Of a stretch of 64,000 nucleotides of DNA, positions 9,393-18,015 are shown piece after piece. The position numbers and the translations under genes were made by a program. The stretch lies in NCBI GenBank assembly GCA_038145175.1, contig JAYQPE010000001.1:62001-126000 (forward strand). Reading direction: 5' to 3'. The stretch comes from ATZT02 sp038145175. GTDB taxonomy: Bacteria > Actinomycetota > Actinomycetes > S36-B12 > UBA5976. The notes under the pieces were generated by a model. The model did not search any database. It was not told the origin of the DNA and was given only the letters and a program-made list of their open reading frames with translations. Every line of letters starts with the position of its first letter. Position 1 is the first letter of the stretch.

Positions 9393-10595
9393 TTAAGAAT
9401 TTACAGAGCGCGAGTCTGCGCGTTTCAAATCCTTAAAAGTTGTCACAGTAATCACAAAACACAATAAACCAGCAAGAGTTACAACCCAAAATGCAGTTTG
9501 CGCGCCTTCATTGTCCAAGACCCATCCAGAAATGGCAGCTGCAACTGCAATTCCAAGCCCAGCTCCTGTGTTAGCCCACGCAAATCCCTCAGTCAATCGA
9601 TTCTGTGGAACAAGTTGACCAATCAAGGTGTATCCAGAAATTAATACAGGTGAAATTGCCAGACCAGAAATTAAGAGGGTAATAAACAGGCTTGGCATTG
9701 TGGAAATAAACGGCAATGGCAATAAGGAAATCGCAAAGATAAATGAAGTAATTAAAAATCTGTGTGAGAGTTTATTTTTAAAATGAATTGCTCCCATGGC
9801 AATTCCTGCTACCAAAGATCCAAAAGACCAGGCTGCAATTAGTGCTCCAGCTAATTCAGGGCTTTCTTTTTCTCGACTAAAGGCAACAGCAATAACTTCT
9901 GCAGCACCAAAAACTGCACCTAAAAGAATGTAAACCAAAAATACTGAAAAAACTCCTGGATAAAGAATTGCTGATTTTCCTTTGGATTCATGTGATTTGT
10001 GTATCTCTGGTTGAGTATTTTTTTGACTGGCTAACCAAATTCCGCCAAAGGTCACCAACAAAGCAGCAATTAATAATCCTGAGGCGTCATAAACGGCTAC
10101 ACAAAGAATTGTTACAAGGGGAGGTCCAAAGATAAAAATTATTTCATCTAAAACACTTTCCATGGCAAATGCAGTATTTTGTTGCTGAGAATTTTTAACT
10201 GATTTCTTCCACCTAGCCCTTACATAAGGACCAACTGTTGGAACTAATGCTCCAGAAATAATTGCTGTTAAAAGCACCAAGAAAAAATTGAAATTTTGAA
10301 CTATTAAAAAAATGGTTACCAGTAAAAAACTTACATGAACACTTAATTGCACAGGAATAATCCGATTTTGTCCTAATCGATCTGCAAACCTGGAAGTTAT
10401 CGGTCCTCCAATAGCTGCAGCAATTGCAAAAGCAGCGGAAATAACTCCAGCTTTGAAATAAGAACCTGTCCTAGATTGGACAAGTAAAACTGAACCCAAA
10501 CCATACATAGAAATAGGAAACCTTGCAATCAATCCAGCTAGTGAAAACTGAATCGCTCCAGGCAAGATCAAGATATTTTTATATTTAGTAAGCAC
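9393..10595 (-). CDS. MFS transporter, substrate unknown
   Basis: The 400-residue membrane protein has about 12 hydrophobic segments in two halves separated by a polar loop near residue 200 (NTQPEIHKSHESKGKSA). SRFADRLGQNR, between helices 2 and 3, is the usual MFS loop motif. An MFS gene in this position is common in actinobacteria, but the substrate cannot be read from sequence. It diverges from the suhB-like gene with only 45 bases between start codons, so the two promoters must overlap or be very compact. Confidence 0.78.
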   Translation of the reverse strand: MLTKYKNILILPGAIQFSLAGLIARFPISMYGLGSVLLVQSRTGSYFKAGVISAAFAIAAAIGGPITSRFADRLGQNRIIPVQLSVHVSFLLVTIFLIVQNFNFFLVLLTAIISGALVPTVGPYVRARWKKSVKNSQQQNTAFAMESVLDEIIFIFGPPLVTILCVAVYDASGLLIAALLVTFGGIWLASQKNTQPEIHKSHESKGKSAILYPGVFSVFLVYILLGAVFGAAEVIAVAFSREKESPELAGALIAAWSFGSLVAGIAMGAIHFKNKLSHRFLITSFIFAISLLPLPFISTMPSLFITLLISGLAISPVLISGYTLIGQLVPQNRLTEGFAWANTGAGLGIAVAAAISGWVLDNEGAQTAFWVVTLAGLLCFVITVTTFKDLKRADSRSVNS

Positions 10596-10640
10596 GACCT
10601 CAACGCTACTTGTTGAATGGTTTAAGACAAGATAGGTGGT

Positions 10641-11459
10641 GTGACTGAGTCGTTAAATCAAAGTTTGCTCAAATTAGCCCTTGATATTGCTAAAACCACA
10701 AGTGACCTTTTAGTTAATAAACGACCAGAAAAAATGACTTATGAATCCAAGTCAACCCCAGTTGATTTAGTAACGGAAATGGATAAAAAAGCAGAACAAC
10801 ATATTGTGCAGAGGGTTCAAGCCGTTAGACCAAATGATTCTTTTTTGGGGGAAGAGGGAACAGCACATCAAGTAAGTAATCCATCAAATGTGCGTTGGAT
10901 TATTGATCCTATAGACGGAACCGTTAACTACTTTTATAACCATCCATATTGGGCTGTATCTATTGGAATTGAAATAGATGGAGAAATTCAAGTTGGGGTA
11001 GTGGCAGCGCCTTTATTACATGAAATTTACTACGCAGTCAAAAATGAAGGTGCATATCTTGAGCACGATGGAAAAAAAACTAAATTACAAACTAATTCTG
11101 GTGCAAAGTTAGATAAAGCATTAGTGGCAACTGGTTTTGGCTATGACCCGGAAAGAAGAAAAAAACAGGGAGCAGCACTTGCAGAAATGGTGGTTCTTGC
11201 TCGCGATACGAGAAGAGCAGGAGCTGCATCAATTGATTTTTGTTATGTAGCTGCCGGAAGACTAGATGCTTACTATGAATTTGGACTTTATCCTTGGGAT
11301 TTTGCGGCTGGTTCCTTAATGGTCACAGAAGCAGGTGGACGAGTTGGAGGACTAAATGGAGCAAATCTTGGTGGAGAGTGGGCATTAGCAGCAAATGCAG
11401 ATTTGTTTGATGTTTTAAATCAAGAAGTTAGCAGTTTAAATGATAAGTTTTTTAATTAA
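10641..11459 (+). CDS. suhB: Inositol monophosphatase family protein (SuhB-like)
   Basis: The 272-residue protein is a metal-dependent sugar phosphatase. The three metal-binding motifs are present: GEEG near 72, DPIDGTVN near 92 and WDFAAG near 218. The family removes phosphate from myo-inositol-1-phosphate, though members also act on fructose-1,6-bisphosphate or PAP. The M. tuberculosis homologue (suhB) lies at the same place between sigA and dut. Supply of inositol would fit the inositol-lipid genes at 46-49 kb, but substrate identity is inference. The GTG start follows AGGTGGT closely. Its last 8 bases overlap the opposing gamma-carbonic-anhydrase-like gene. Confidence 0.88.
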   Translation: MTESLNQSLLKLALDIAKTTSDLLVNKRPEKMTYESKSTPVDLVTEMDKKAEQHIVQRVQAVRPNDSFLGEEGTAHQVSNPSNVRWIIDPIDGTVNYFYNHPYWAVSIGIEIDGEIQVGVVAAPLLHEIYYAVKNEGAYLEHDGKKTKLQTNSGAKLDKALVATGFGYDPERRKKQGAALAEMVVLARDTRRAGAASIDFCYVAAGRLDAYYEFGLYPWDFAAGSLMVTEAGGRVGGLNGANLGGEWALAANADLFDVLNQEVSSLNDKFFN

Positions 11460-11970
11460 TTTTTTTTAAAGTTTTTTTATAGATTTTTGTTAATTCTAAA
11501 TAATGATTTACACCATCTTCAAAACTATTTGATTCGACTGCGTTTTCTTTAATCTTTACTGGCACTCCCAGTGCTAATGCATTTTCAGGAATAGTTTTTC
11601 CAGGAGGTACTAAAGATTGGGCAGCAACTAAAGCTCCCTTTTTTACTAAAACTCTTTCTAAAACGGTGGAACCAGAACCAATCAGACATCTGTCTTCAAT
11701 TACGCATCCTTCTAAATGAGTGTTATGTCCAACTACGCAACGTGAACCAATAATTGTGGGAAATTGAGTTTGGCAATGTATGATGCTTCCATCTTGTATC
11801 GAGGTGTCTTCACCAATTTGGATATAACTTGAGTCTCCACGAAGCACTGCACTTGGCCAAACACTGGAATTAGCACCAATTCGAACATCACCAATTAATA
11901 CAGCATCAGGATGAACAAACGCACTTTCGTGAATTTGAGGAGAACTTCCGTTTAGTTCATAAATAGGCAT
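11452..11970 (-). CDS. Gamma-carbonic-anhydrase-like hexapeptide-repeat protein
   Basis: The 172-residue protein folds as a left-handed beta-helix, judged from repeated isoleucine/valine hexapeptides between about 15 and 130 (DVRIGA, VVGHNT, LIGSGS). The metal ligands of gamma-class enzymes are present as His in SIIHCQ and in VVGHNTHLEG. Members of this CaiE/PaaY/YrdA group may hydrate CO2 or have lost activity. The short C-terminal helix after residue 150 is usual. A genuine acyltransferase is unlikely because no acyl-CoA site is visible. It is transcribed away from DUF4193. Confidence 0.82.
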   Translation of the reverse strand: MPIYELNGSSPQIHESAFVHPDAVLIGDVRIGANSSVWPSAVLRGDSSYIQIGEDTSIQDGSIIHCQTQFPTIIGSRCVVGHNTHLEGCVIEDRCLIGSGSTVLERVLVKKGALVAAQSLVPPGKTIPENALALGVPVKIKENAVESNSFEDGVNHYLELTKIYKKTLKKIN

Positions 11971-12029
11971 GTATTAGATTTGCCTCCCGTAGTCCTATTT
12001 CATATCCTGGTGGACACATTAGGTTATGT

Positions 12030-12076
12030 GACCAGTGTGGCAAGACTCACCGGGTGATAGTCTCGCGCAACTGGTC
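12030..12076. promoter_or_regulatory. Nested inverted repeat in a divergent promoter region
   Basis: GACCAGT (12030-12036) and ACTGGTC (12070-12076) pair perfectly over 7 bp. Inside them AGACT and AGTCT pair over 5 bp, so the 47 bases can form one two-step hairpin. It lies in the 161-base gap between the gamma-carbonic-anhydrase-like gene and DUF4193. It may be a leader structure, an operator or a small RNA. Confidence 0.35.
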
Positions 12077-12131
12077 AGTTATAGGGCATTATCCACGCGA
12101 AAGATAATTTTTTAAGAGGTGAAGAAATAAA

Positions 12132-12428
12132 GTGGCAACAGATTACGATGCACCGCGAAAATCGGATGAAGAACTAGCCGAAGATTCGCTTGAGGAATTA
12201 AAAGCTCAACGAGCAGAAGCAACTAATCCACAAGTTGAAGTGGATGAAAACGACGTTTCAGATTCGGTTGAACTACCAGGTGCGGATTTATCAGATGAGT
12301 CACTTACAGTTCGCGTTCTACCTAAACAAGCAGATGAATTTACATGTTCAAAATGTTTCTTAGTAATGCATAAATCAAGAATTGCAAAAGAAACTAAAGG
12401 TAAAGCCGTTTGTATCGAGTGCGCTTAG
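12132..12428 (+). CDS. DUF4193 protein (small acidic zinc-ribbon protein)
   Basis: The 98-residue actinobacterial protein has an acidic N-terminal two thirds and a C-terminal pair of cysteine motifs, FTCSKC near 71 and VCIEC at the end. Together they form a likely four-Cys zinc ribbon. The family is conserved next to dut and sigA in actinobacteria; its function is not established. The GTG start follows AAGAGGTGAAG. Its stop overlaps that of DUF4235 on the opposite strand by 4 bases (TTAG). Confidence 0.88.
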   Translation: MATDYDAPRKSDEELAEDSLEELKAQRAEATNPQVEVDENDVSDSVELPGADLSDESLTVRVLPKQADEFTCSKCFLVMHKSRIAKETKGKAVCIECA

Positions 12429-12667
12429 TTTTTCTTTTTTAGATTTTTTTGCAGCAAATTCTCAATTAATGACATAGCAATTGTGCTAATTGCTGTCCAA
12501 GTTAAAACTTGACCCAAGGGCTGATCTTTATCACCAGATTTAGGTGGTTTTTGCCCCATGATTTTGGTGTAGCTTTTAGCAAGTATTTTTCTAGCAAAAA
12601 ATGTTACGATGAGAACCAAAATAGAAGATATAAATCCTAGTGAATTTTTTTTCTTTTTTCTTCTCAT
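12425..12667 (-). CDS. DUF4235 small membrane protein
   Basis: The 80-residue protein has a Lys/Arg-rich start (MRRKKKKN), one hydrophobic helix at about 10-27 and a second weaker one at about 54-68. The loop between them carries the family-typical KIMGQKPP. Members occur in actinobacteria as tiny inner-membrane proteins of unknown function. It follows DUF3093 with an 18-base gap and is probably co-transcribed with it. Confidence 0.75.
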   Translation of the reverse strand: MRRKKKKNSLGFISSILVLIVTFFARKILAKSYTKIMGQKPPKSGDKDQPLGQVLTWTAISTIAMSLIENLLQKNLKKKN

Positions 12668-12685
12668 AATTACTATTCTAATGCA

Positions 12686-13129
12686 TCAATCAAGATGTAA
12701 AACATTCATGATTTTTTGACCTTTTCTGGTGGAAACAAGCCAATAACTATGTGGATCTGTTGGGTCTTCAAATTCAATTTTTATGGAAGTTGCGATTAAA
12801 GGTAAAATGGCATGAAAAGCTTTGAAGTCTGTTTTGATTCCTCGTAGTTGAGTGGTTTCTAGTGAATTCAAGTTTTCTATATGGGTGATAATCTTCAAGG
12901 GCAATTTTGCTTTACCAGCATAAAAAAACTCTGAATCAATTTTTAATTCAGGGGAGAATTTATAGGATACAAAACATAAAACTAACGTAGTCAAGGCAAA
13001 AATTATTATTGCAACACTTGTTCCAAAAATCGCACTCATTGATACAGAAAGCATCAAACTTATTCCTAGTAGAAACAGCCAAGCCCAAAAAGGTGGAAGT
13101 AATTTCTCACGAAATTGCAAGTTGCTCAT
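12686..13129 (-). CDS. DUF3093 membrane protein
   Basis: The 147-residue protein has two transmembrane helices (about 15-35 and 37-55) followed by a soluble domain with the family-typical YFAGK-like and YWLVSTRK segments. M. tuberculosis has a homologue at the same place, next to dut. Function is unknown. The start faces dut with only 34 bases between, so the promoters of the two genes must overlap. Confidence 0.82.
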   Translation of the reverse strand: MSNLQFREKLLPPFWAWLFLLGISLMLSVSMSAIFGTSVAIIIFALTTLVLCFVSYKFSPELKIDSEFFYAGKAKLPLKIITHIENLNSLETTQLRGIKTDFKAFHAILPLIATSIKIEFEDPTDPHSYWLVSTRKGQKIMNVLHLD

Positions 13130-13163
13130 ACTTTAACTTTGCCAGAGAAGTATTCTTGAAACT

Positions 13164-13613
13164 GTGTCAGTACCTTCAACTTTAGAAATTTTAGTCACAA
13201 AACTTCACTCCTCTGCGATAATTCCTACGTATGCAAAACCAGGTGACGCTGGAGCAGATCTTTATTCGATTGAAGAAAAAACGTTAAAGCCAGGCGAAAG
13301 AGCTTTAGTAAAAACTGGAATCGCTATTGCTTTACCTGAAGGTTATGTTGGGTTAGTTCATCCCAGATCTGGATTAGCTTTAAAAAATGGAATAAGTGTG
13401 GTTAATTCTCCTGGAACAATAGATTCTGGATATAGAGGAGAAATTGGAGTAGTACTGATTAATCATGATTTAAATGAGAGTTTTTCGGTGAAAGTAGGAG
13501 ATCGTATAGCTCAGTTAGTTATTCAAAAGTTTGAAACCGCAATATTTAAGATAGTTTCACAATTACCACCTTCAGAACGAGCCAGCGGTGGATATGGATC
13601 AACAGGAAAATGA
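13164..13613 (+). CDS. dut: Deoxyuridine 5'-triphosphate nucleotidohydrolase (dUTPase)
   Basis: The 149-residue trimeric enzyme cleaves dUTP to dUMP and pyrophosphate, keeping uracil out of DNA and supplying dUMP for thymidylate synthesis. All five family motifs are visible: GDAGADLY (about 27), PRSGLALK (about 71), GTIDSGYRGE (about 89), RIAQLVI (about 117) and the C-terminal ERASGGYGSTG that closes over the substrate. Length is normal. The start is GTG. Its stop overlaps the start of the OB-fold gene in an ATGA junction, indicating translational coupling. Confidence 0.96.
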   Translation: MSVPSTLEILVTKLHSSAIIPTYAKPGDAGADLYSIEEKTLKPGERALVKTGIAIALPEGYVGLVHPRSGLALKNGISVVNSPGTIDSGYRGEIGVVLINHDLNESFSVKVGDRIAQLVIQKFETAIFKIVSQLPPSERASGGYGSTGK

Positions 13614-13978
13614 AATCAATTAAAGAAATTTTTAAAAAATTTTATGTTAGTGATGAGGAACTGGCTGCAGAAGAACTTTCTGAACAAGCTGAAAATAGGG
13701 GCTCTACACTTATTGATGAAATTGAACGCGGAAAATTAATTCAAGTAACAGGTGTCGTAAAAAGTGCGATAGTTCAACCAAATACTCAAAATCCGTCGTA
13801 CGAAGTTGAAGTTTTTGATGGAAGTGGAAATCTGACAGTTATATGGCAAGGCAGAAGACAGGTAGTTGGAGTTAAACCAGGAACTCAAATTGAAGTTGAG
13901 GGTAGAATTACTTTTTTAAATGGAAAACCTTGTTTACATAATCCCATCTATAAAATCTTAAATAACGAAAAGGATTAA
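13610..13978 (+). CDS. OB-fold nucleic-acid-binding protein, actinobacterial type
   Basis: The 122-residue protein has a helical start with acidic residues, then an OB-fold beta-barrel from about 45 to 115 (GVVKSAIVQP, YEVEVFDGSGNLTVIW, GTQIEVEGRI). M. tuberculosis and Streptomyces carry a homologue in the same dut-OB-DUF3159 order. Nucleic-acid binding is a family expectation and the exact role is unknown. It overlaps dut by 4 bases and is followed by DUF3159 after 1 base, so the three form one operon. Confidence 0.82.
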   Translation: MKSIKEIFKKFYVSDEELAAEELSEQAENRGSTLIDEIERGKLIQVTGVVKSAIVQPNTQNPSYEVEVFDGSGNLTVIWQGRRQVVGVKPGTQIEVEGRITFLNGKPCLHNPIYKILNNEKD

Positions 13979-13979
13979 C

Positions 13980-14594
13980 TTGGAAAATAAAGATTCACTC
14001 GGTGAAAAAGAACTGTTAGATAAAGCCCTTGGGGGATGGAGAGGCTTAATTGATTCGGCTTTACCGTCTTTGTTATTTGTTGTAATTTTTGTCGTTCAAA
14101 AAGATTTAAACTTAGCACTTATTACTTCAGTAGCAGCAGGTGTTATTTTATTAGTAGTTAGACTTTTTGAAAAAAAGAGTCTTACCCAAGTTATCGGTGG
14201 TTTTTTTGGCTTACTTTTCTCAGTATTCTTAACTTGGCGCACAAATGATGCCAGTAATTTTTTCTTAACAGGCATAATTACAAATTTGGTTTATGGAATT
14301 ATTCTATTTATTTCATTAATCGTTAGAAGACCACTTTTAGGGTATTTAGTTGGCTCCTTAGTTGGTAATACTTCAGGATGGCTACAGAATCAACTTTTAG
14401 TTAGGGCCTATACAACGATTACTTGGATTTGGGTGGGAGTTTTTTCCATAAGAGTAAGTGTGCAAGTACCACTTTATTTAGCAGACAATATTGCAGTATT
14501 AGGTCCAATAAAAATATTTATGGGTTGGCCTCTTTATTTATTTGCGGCATGGATTAGTTATCGAATTGTGCAAACTGCAAGAAATAAATCTTAA
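13980..14594 (+). CDS. DUF3159 integral membrane protein
   Basis: The 204-residue protein has about six transmembrane helices and a polar N-terminus (about 1-25). LPSLLFVVIF and the pattern GYLVGSLVGNTSGW are typical of DUF3159. The family is actinobacterial, found between the OB-fold gene and the ceoBC genes; function unknown. Its TTG start is preceded by AAAGGA. It ends 4 bases from the convergent ceoC gene. Confidence 0.82.
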   Translation: MENKDSLGEKELLDKALGGWRGLIDSALPSLLFVVIFVVQKDLNLALITSVAAGVILLVVRLFEKKSLTQVIGGFFGLLFSVFLTWRTNDASNFFLTGIITNLVYGIILFISLIVRRPLLGYLVGSLVGNTSGWLQNQLLVRAYTTITWIWVGVFSIRVSVQVPLYLADNIAVLGPIKIFMGWPLYLFAAWISYRIVQTARNKS

Positions 14595-14598
14595 AAAA

Positions 14599-15258
14599 TT
14601 ATTTGCAACACAAAAGATTACGTAAAGTTGGTTGTTGGGCAGTAGTTGCCACAACTAATAATTCATCTCCTGCTTCCAAGGGATCATCTGGATGAGGTGA
14701 AATGACTCTTTTATCTCGCAAAATTGCCACAAGAGCAGTATCAATTGGCCATTCGACATCGCCAACTTTTTTACCAATTACTGGTGAATCACTTGGCAAA
14801 GTTACTTCTAATAAATCTGAGCCTGACTGTCTTAAAGTAAATAATCTAACTAATTCACCTACAGTTACTGCTTCTTCAACTAAAGCGGTCATCATTTGTG
14901 GAGTTGATACAGAAAAATCAACACCCCATGCATCATTAAATAACCATTCATTTTTTGGGTGATTTACTCTTCCTACAACTCTTGGCACACCGTATTCAGT
15001 TTTTGCTAAAAGTGAAACCACAAGATTGACTTTGTCATCTCCAGTTGCTGCGACAACGATTTGAGCTTTAGCTAAATTTGCTTCATCTAATGCATCTGGT
15101 TCGCATGCATCTGCCAATACTGTGTTGGCTCCAGATTTTTTTGCACTTGCAATTGCATCCGGATCTTCGTCAATAACTGTTACTTCATGTCCATTTTTTA
15201 TAAGGTCTCGAGCAATAGCTCTGCCTACATTTCCTGCTCCAGCAATCACGATTAACAT
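14599..15258 (-). CDS. ceoC: TrkA-family potassium uptake regulator, CeoC-like
   Basis: The 219-residue cytoplasmic protein has an N-terminal NAD-binding RCK (TrkA_N) fold with GAGNVGRAIAR at the start and IDEDPDAI after the second strand. A C-terminal TrkA_C domain lies at about 140-217 (SGSDLLEVTLP, AGDELLVVAT). RCK proteins gate potassium channels and carriers in response to nucleotide binding. Position between DUF3159 and ceoB matches M. tuberculosis ceoC. It starts 2 bases after the stop of ceoB, so the pair is one operon. No TrkG/TrkH pore gene is in the window; the neighbouring KimA-type carrier is the obvious candidate partner. Confidence 0.87.
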   Translation of the reverse strand: MLIVIAGAGNVGRAIARDLIKNGHEVTVIDEDPDAIASAKKSGANTVLADACEPDALDEANLAKAQIVVAATGDDKVNLVVSLLAKTEYGVPRVVGRVNHPKNEWLFNDAWGVDFSVSTPQMMTALVEEAVTVGELVRLFTLRQSGSDLLEVTLPSDSPVIGKKVGDVEWPIDTALVAILRDKRVISPHPDDPLEAGDELLVVATTAQQPTLRNLLCCK

Positions 15259-15260
15259 TT

Positions 15261-15920
15261 TTATTCCTTTGGTCCTGAAGCAAAAACATTTTCTACTAAA
15301 TCTCTATCTTTGACTTGATAGATTGCATGAATTAGATCGCCTTCCTGTAACACAGTGTCGCGATCTGGAAGTAGTGCTCCTCCAAAACGACTGATCAAAG
15401 CAACTCTTACTTTGGCAGCTTCTGAAAGTTGTCCAACTTTTTTACCAAACCATTTTGGAGAAAGAAAAACTTGTGCAAGCACAACATTTCCACTTGGATC
15501 GCGCCATTCTTCTTGAGCGCCCAGGGGCAGAAGTCTTCTTAAAACTTGATCAGTTGTCCAAGCAACACTGGCCACTGTTGGAATTCCAAGGCGTTCATAA
15601 ACTTTTGCTCTTCTTGGATCATAAATTCTTGCCACAACTAATGGAACATTGAAAGTTTCACGAGCAACTCTTGCTGAAACTATATTTGAATTATCGCCAG
15701 AAGATACTGCTGCAAATGCTTGAGCTTTTTCAATTCCAGCTTCGATTAATGTGTCACGATCAAAGCCAATTCCCAGAACTTTTTGTCCAGCAAAGTCATC
15801 ACCTAAAATTTGAAAAGCATTTTCTTCTTTATCAATTATTGCAACACTGTGACCAAGTTCAATTAGACGAAAAGAAAGAGCTGAGCCAACTCGACCACAA
15901 CCCATAATGACTACATGCAC
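15261..15920 (-). CDS. ceoB: TrkA-family potassium uptake regulator, CeoB-like
   Basis: The 219-residue paralogue of the downstream CeoC has GCGRVGSALSFRL at its N-terminus, IDKEENAF for the NAD ribose, and a C-terminal TrkA_C domain (NVVLAQVFLSP, EGDLIHAIY). Family members act as regulatory subunits of potassium transport. The GTG start is preceded by a 12-bp palindrome that contains the only AAGG sequence near it, 12-15 bases upstream, so translation initiation may be weak or controlled. It is divergent from the KimA-type gene across 117 bases. Confidence 0.87.
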   Translation of the reverse strand: MHVVIMGCGRVGSALSFRLIELGHSVAIIDKEENAFQILGDDFAGQKVLGIGFDRDTLIEAGIEKAQAFAAVSSGDNSNIVSARVARETFNVPLVVARIYDPRRAKVYERLGIPTVASVAWTTDQVLRRLLPLGAQEEWRDPSGNVVLAQVFLSPKWFGKKVGQLSEAAKVRVALISRFGGALLPDRDTVLQEGDLIHAIYQVKDRDLVENVFASGPKE

Positions 15921-15922
15921 TT

Positions 15923-15934
15923 AGGATTAATCCT
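15923..15934. promoter_or_regulatory. 12-bp perfect palindrome before ceoB
   Basis: AGGATTAATCCT is its own reverse complement and sits 2 bases from the ceoB start. It covers the only purine-rich sequence available as a ribosome binding site for ceoB. It could be an operator or a structure that masks the ribosome binding site. The gap also has ACGCAA (15967-15972) opposed to TTGCGT (16018-16023). Confidence 0.3.
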
Positions 15935-16037
15935 TTGAAAGACTTAACTTCTAATTCATACGCTACACGCAATCTCCGGATTATTAAGGGAGTGGTTGAT
16001 GGATTAGAATTGAATTGTTGCGTAGTCTTGAGGGATT

Positions 16038-18008
16038 GTGGCAATTTTTACAACGTCTGTTAAGCGTTTACTACTTGGTCGCGCGTTAAGAAGTGACAAG
16101 TTAGGCGACACACTTTTACCCAAAAGAATTGCTTTACCTGTTTTTGCATCCGACGCATTGTCATCAAACGCATATGCCACTCAAGAAATTCTTTTAGTCC
16201 TAAGCATTAGTGGTCTTGTCTATTTAAATAGTTCAATTTGGGTAGCACTTGCTGTTGCCTTTGTAATGGGTGTTGTGGTGATGTCTTATCGACAAAATGT
16301 TCACGCGTATCCAAGTGGTGGGGGAGATTACGAAGTTGTAACAACAAATTTAGGTAAAAAACCAGGACTAGTTGTTGCTAGTGCATTGATGGTTGATTAT
16401 GTGATGACAGTTGCAGTTTCCATATCTGCAGCAAAAGACAATATTTCTTCCGCGATCCCATTTTTTGCAAGTCATGGAGTTGCATTAACAATTGGTTTAA
16501 TAATTCTTTTAACTGTTTTGAATTTAAGAGGTGTTAAAGAATCAGGAACATTATTTGCAATTCCTACTTATGCTTTTATTTTTTCTATTGCAATCATGGT
16601 TATCTGGGCTGGTTTTCAATTAACTCAAGGCGTTGAATTAAAGGCAGAAAGTGCTGATTGGACAGTTAGGGCTGAACAATCTTTGACTGGACTTGCCTTG
16701 ATTTTTCTATTTGCAAGAGCATTTTCTTCAGGTTGCACAGCTTTGACAGGCGTTGAGGCGATTTCAAATGGAGTACCTGCATTTAGAAAACCAAAAAGTA
16801 AAAATGCTGCAACCACACTTTTATTACTTGGTGTAATTTCTTCAACAATGTTTTTGTCAATAACTTATTTAGCTATGAAAACTGGCGTTAAAGTTGCAGA
16901 ACATTCAGAAAATCTAATTGGACTACCTGAAGGCCAAGTTCAAAAAACTGTAATTGTACAAATTGCGCAAGCAACATTTGGTAATTTTTTTGTCGGAACA
17001 TTAATTATTGCAGCTGTGACCGCATTGATTCTGGTTTTAGCTGCTAATACAGCTTTTAATGGTTTTCCTGTTCTAGGTTCAATTCTTGCTCAAGATAAAT
17101 ATCTTCCAAGGCAATTGCACAATAGAGGAGACAGACTTGCCTTCAGTAATGGAATTCTATTTTTATCAACAGCTGCAGTTTTAATTGTTTATGCATTTGA
17201 TGCAAGTGTTACACGTTTAATTCAACTTTATATTTTAGGAGTGTTTACTTCTTTTACTTTAGGACAACTTGGCATGATTAAACATTGGACTAAATTGATT
17301 GCAGTTTCTAAAGACAAAGTAGAGAAAAATAAAATGATTCGTTCACGAATCATTAACTCAATTGGATTTACTTTGACATCAACAGTACTTGTTATTGTTC
17401 TTGTTACAAAATTTACTCACGGTGCTTGGATGGTCGTGGTCGCTGTTCCACTTTTGATGGCAATAATGAGTTCTATATTTTATTACTATAAAAAAGTAAG
17501 TAATGAATTAACTTTGACTGATGATTCTATGCAAGTTTTACCAAGTCGAGTCCATGGAATTGTCTTAGTTTCAAAAATGCACAAACCAACTATGAGAGCT
17601 ATTTATTACGCTCGTGCTACAAGACCAAGCACTTTAGAAGCAATAACAGTTCGAGCAAGTGAAAAAGAGACAGATGAATTAATTCAACAATGGCAAAACT
17701 TAGAAATTCCTGTTCCATTAAAAGTGCTTGATTCCCCATTTAGAGAAGTAACTAAACCAATTCTTGATTATGTAAAAAGTATTAGAAGGGAAAGTCCAAG
17801 AGACGCTATTTCAATTTTTATTCCCCAATATGTTGTAGGACATTGGTGGGAACAACTTTTGCATAATCAATCAGCCATCAGACTTAAATCTAGACTTTTA
17901 TTTACTCCAGGAGTGATGGTGGTAAGTGTGCCTTGGCAATTAATGTCATCTGAGAATGTGGCAAATAAAGAACCCAAAGTAGTTCCTCAAAATTTAAGAC
18001 GTTTGTAA
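16038..18008 (+). CDS. kimA: KimA-type potassium transporter (APC superfamily)
   Basis: The 656-residue protein has about 12 membrane helices and a soluble C-terminal domain from about residue 490. It matches Bacillus subtilis KimA, as I recall that sequence, along its whole length: SSVKRFL-like start, SDALSS-x-AY, AYPSGGGDYE, VDYVMTVAVSIS, FSSGCTALTGVEAISN, LVLAANTAFNGFP, and a C-terminal LHNQSA. Asp39, Tyr46, Asp120 and Thr124 align with KimA residues I recall as part of the potassium site, with a constant 3-residue offset. KimA imports K+ with protons and is shut by c-di-AMP in Bacillus. Homologues here are usually labelled amino acid permease. The ceoBC genes diverge from it. Confidence 0.8.
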   Translation: MAIFTTSVKRLLLGRALRSDKLGDTLLPKRIALPVFASDALSSNAYATQEILLVLSISGLVYLNSSIWVALAVAFVMGVVVMSYRQNVHAYPSGGGDYEVVTTNLGKKPGLVVASALMVDYVMTVAVSISAAKDNISSAIPFFASHGVALTIGLIILLTVLNLRGVKESGTLFAIPTYAFIFSIAIMVIWAGFQLTQGVELKAESADWTVRAEQSLTGLALIFLFARAFSSGCTALTGVEAISNGVPAFRKPKSKNAATTLLLLGVISSTMFLSITYLAMKTGVKVAEHSENLIGLPEGQVQKTVIVQIAQATFGNFFVGTLIIAAVTALILVLAANTAFNGFPVLGSILAQDKYLPRQLHNRGDRLAFSNGILFLSTAAVLIVYAFDASVTRLIQLYILGVFTSFTLGQLGMIKHWTKLIAVSKDKVEKNKMIRSRIINSIGFTLTSTVLVIVLVTKFTHGAWMVVVAVPLLMAIMSSIFYYYKKVSNELTLTDDSMQVLPSRVHGIVLVSKMHKPTMRAIYYARATRPSTLEAITVRASEKETDELIQQWQNLEIPVPLKVLDSPFREVTKPILDYVKSIRRESPRDAISIFIPQYVVGHWWEQLLHNQSAIRLKSRLLFTPGVMVVSVPWQLMSSENVANKEPKVVPQNLRRL

Positions 18009-18015
18009 ATTTAAA

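Noticed and set aside
15921..16037. Possible c-di-AMP (ydaO-type) riboswitch before the KimA-type gene
   Set aside because: The 117-base gap is short, and I see neither the typical junction sequences nor a terminator; only a palindrome and a 6-bp repeat are present.
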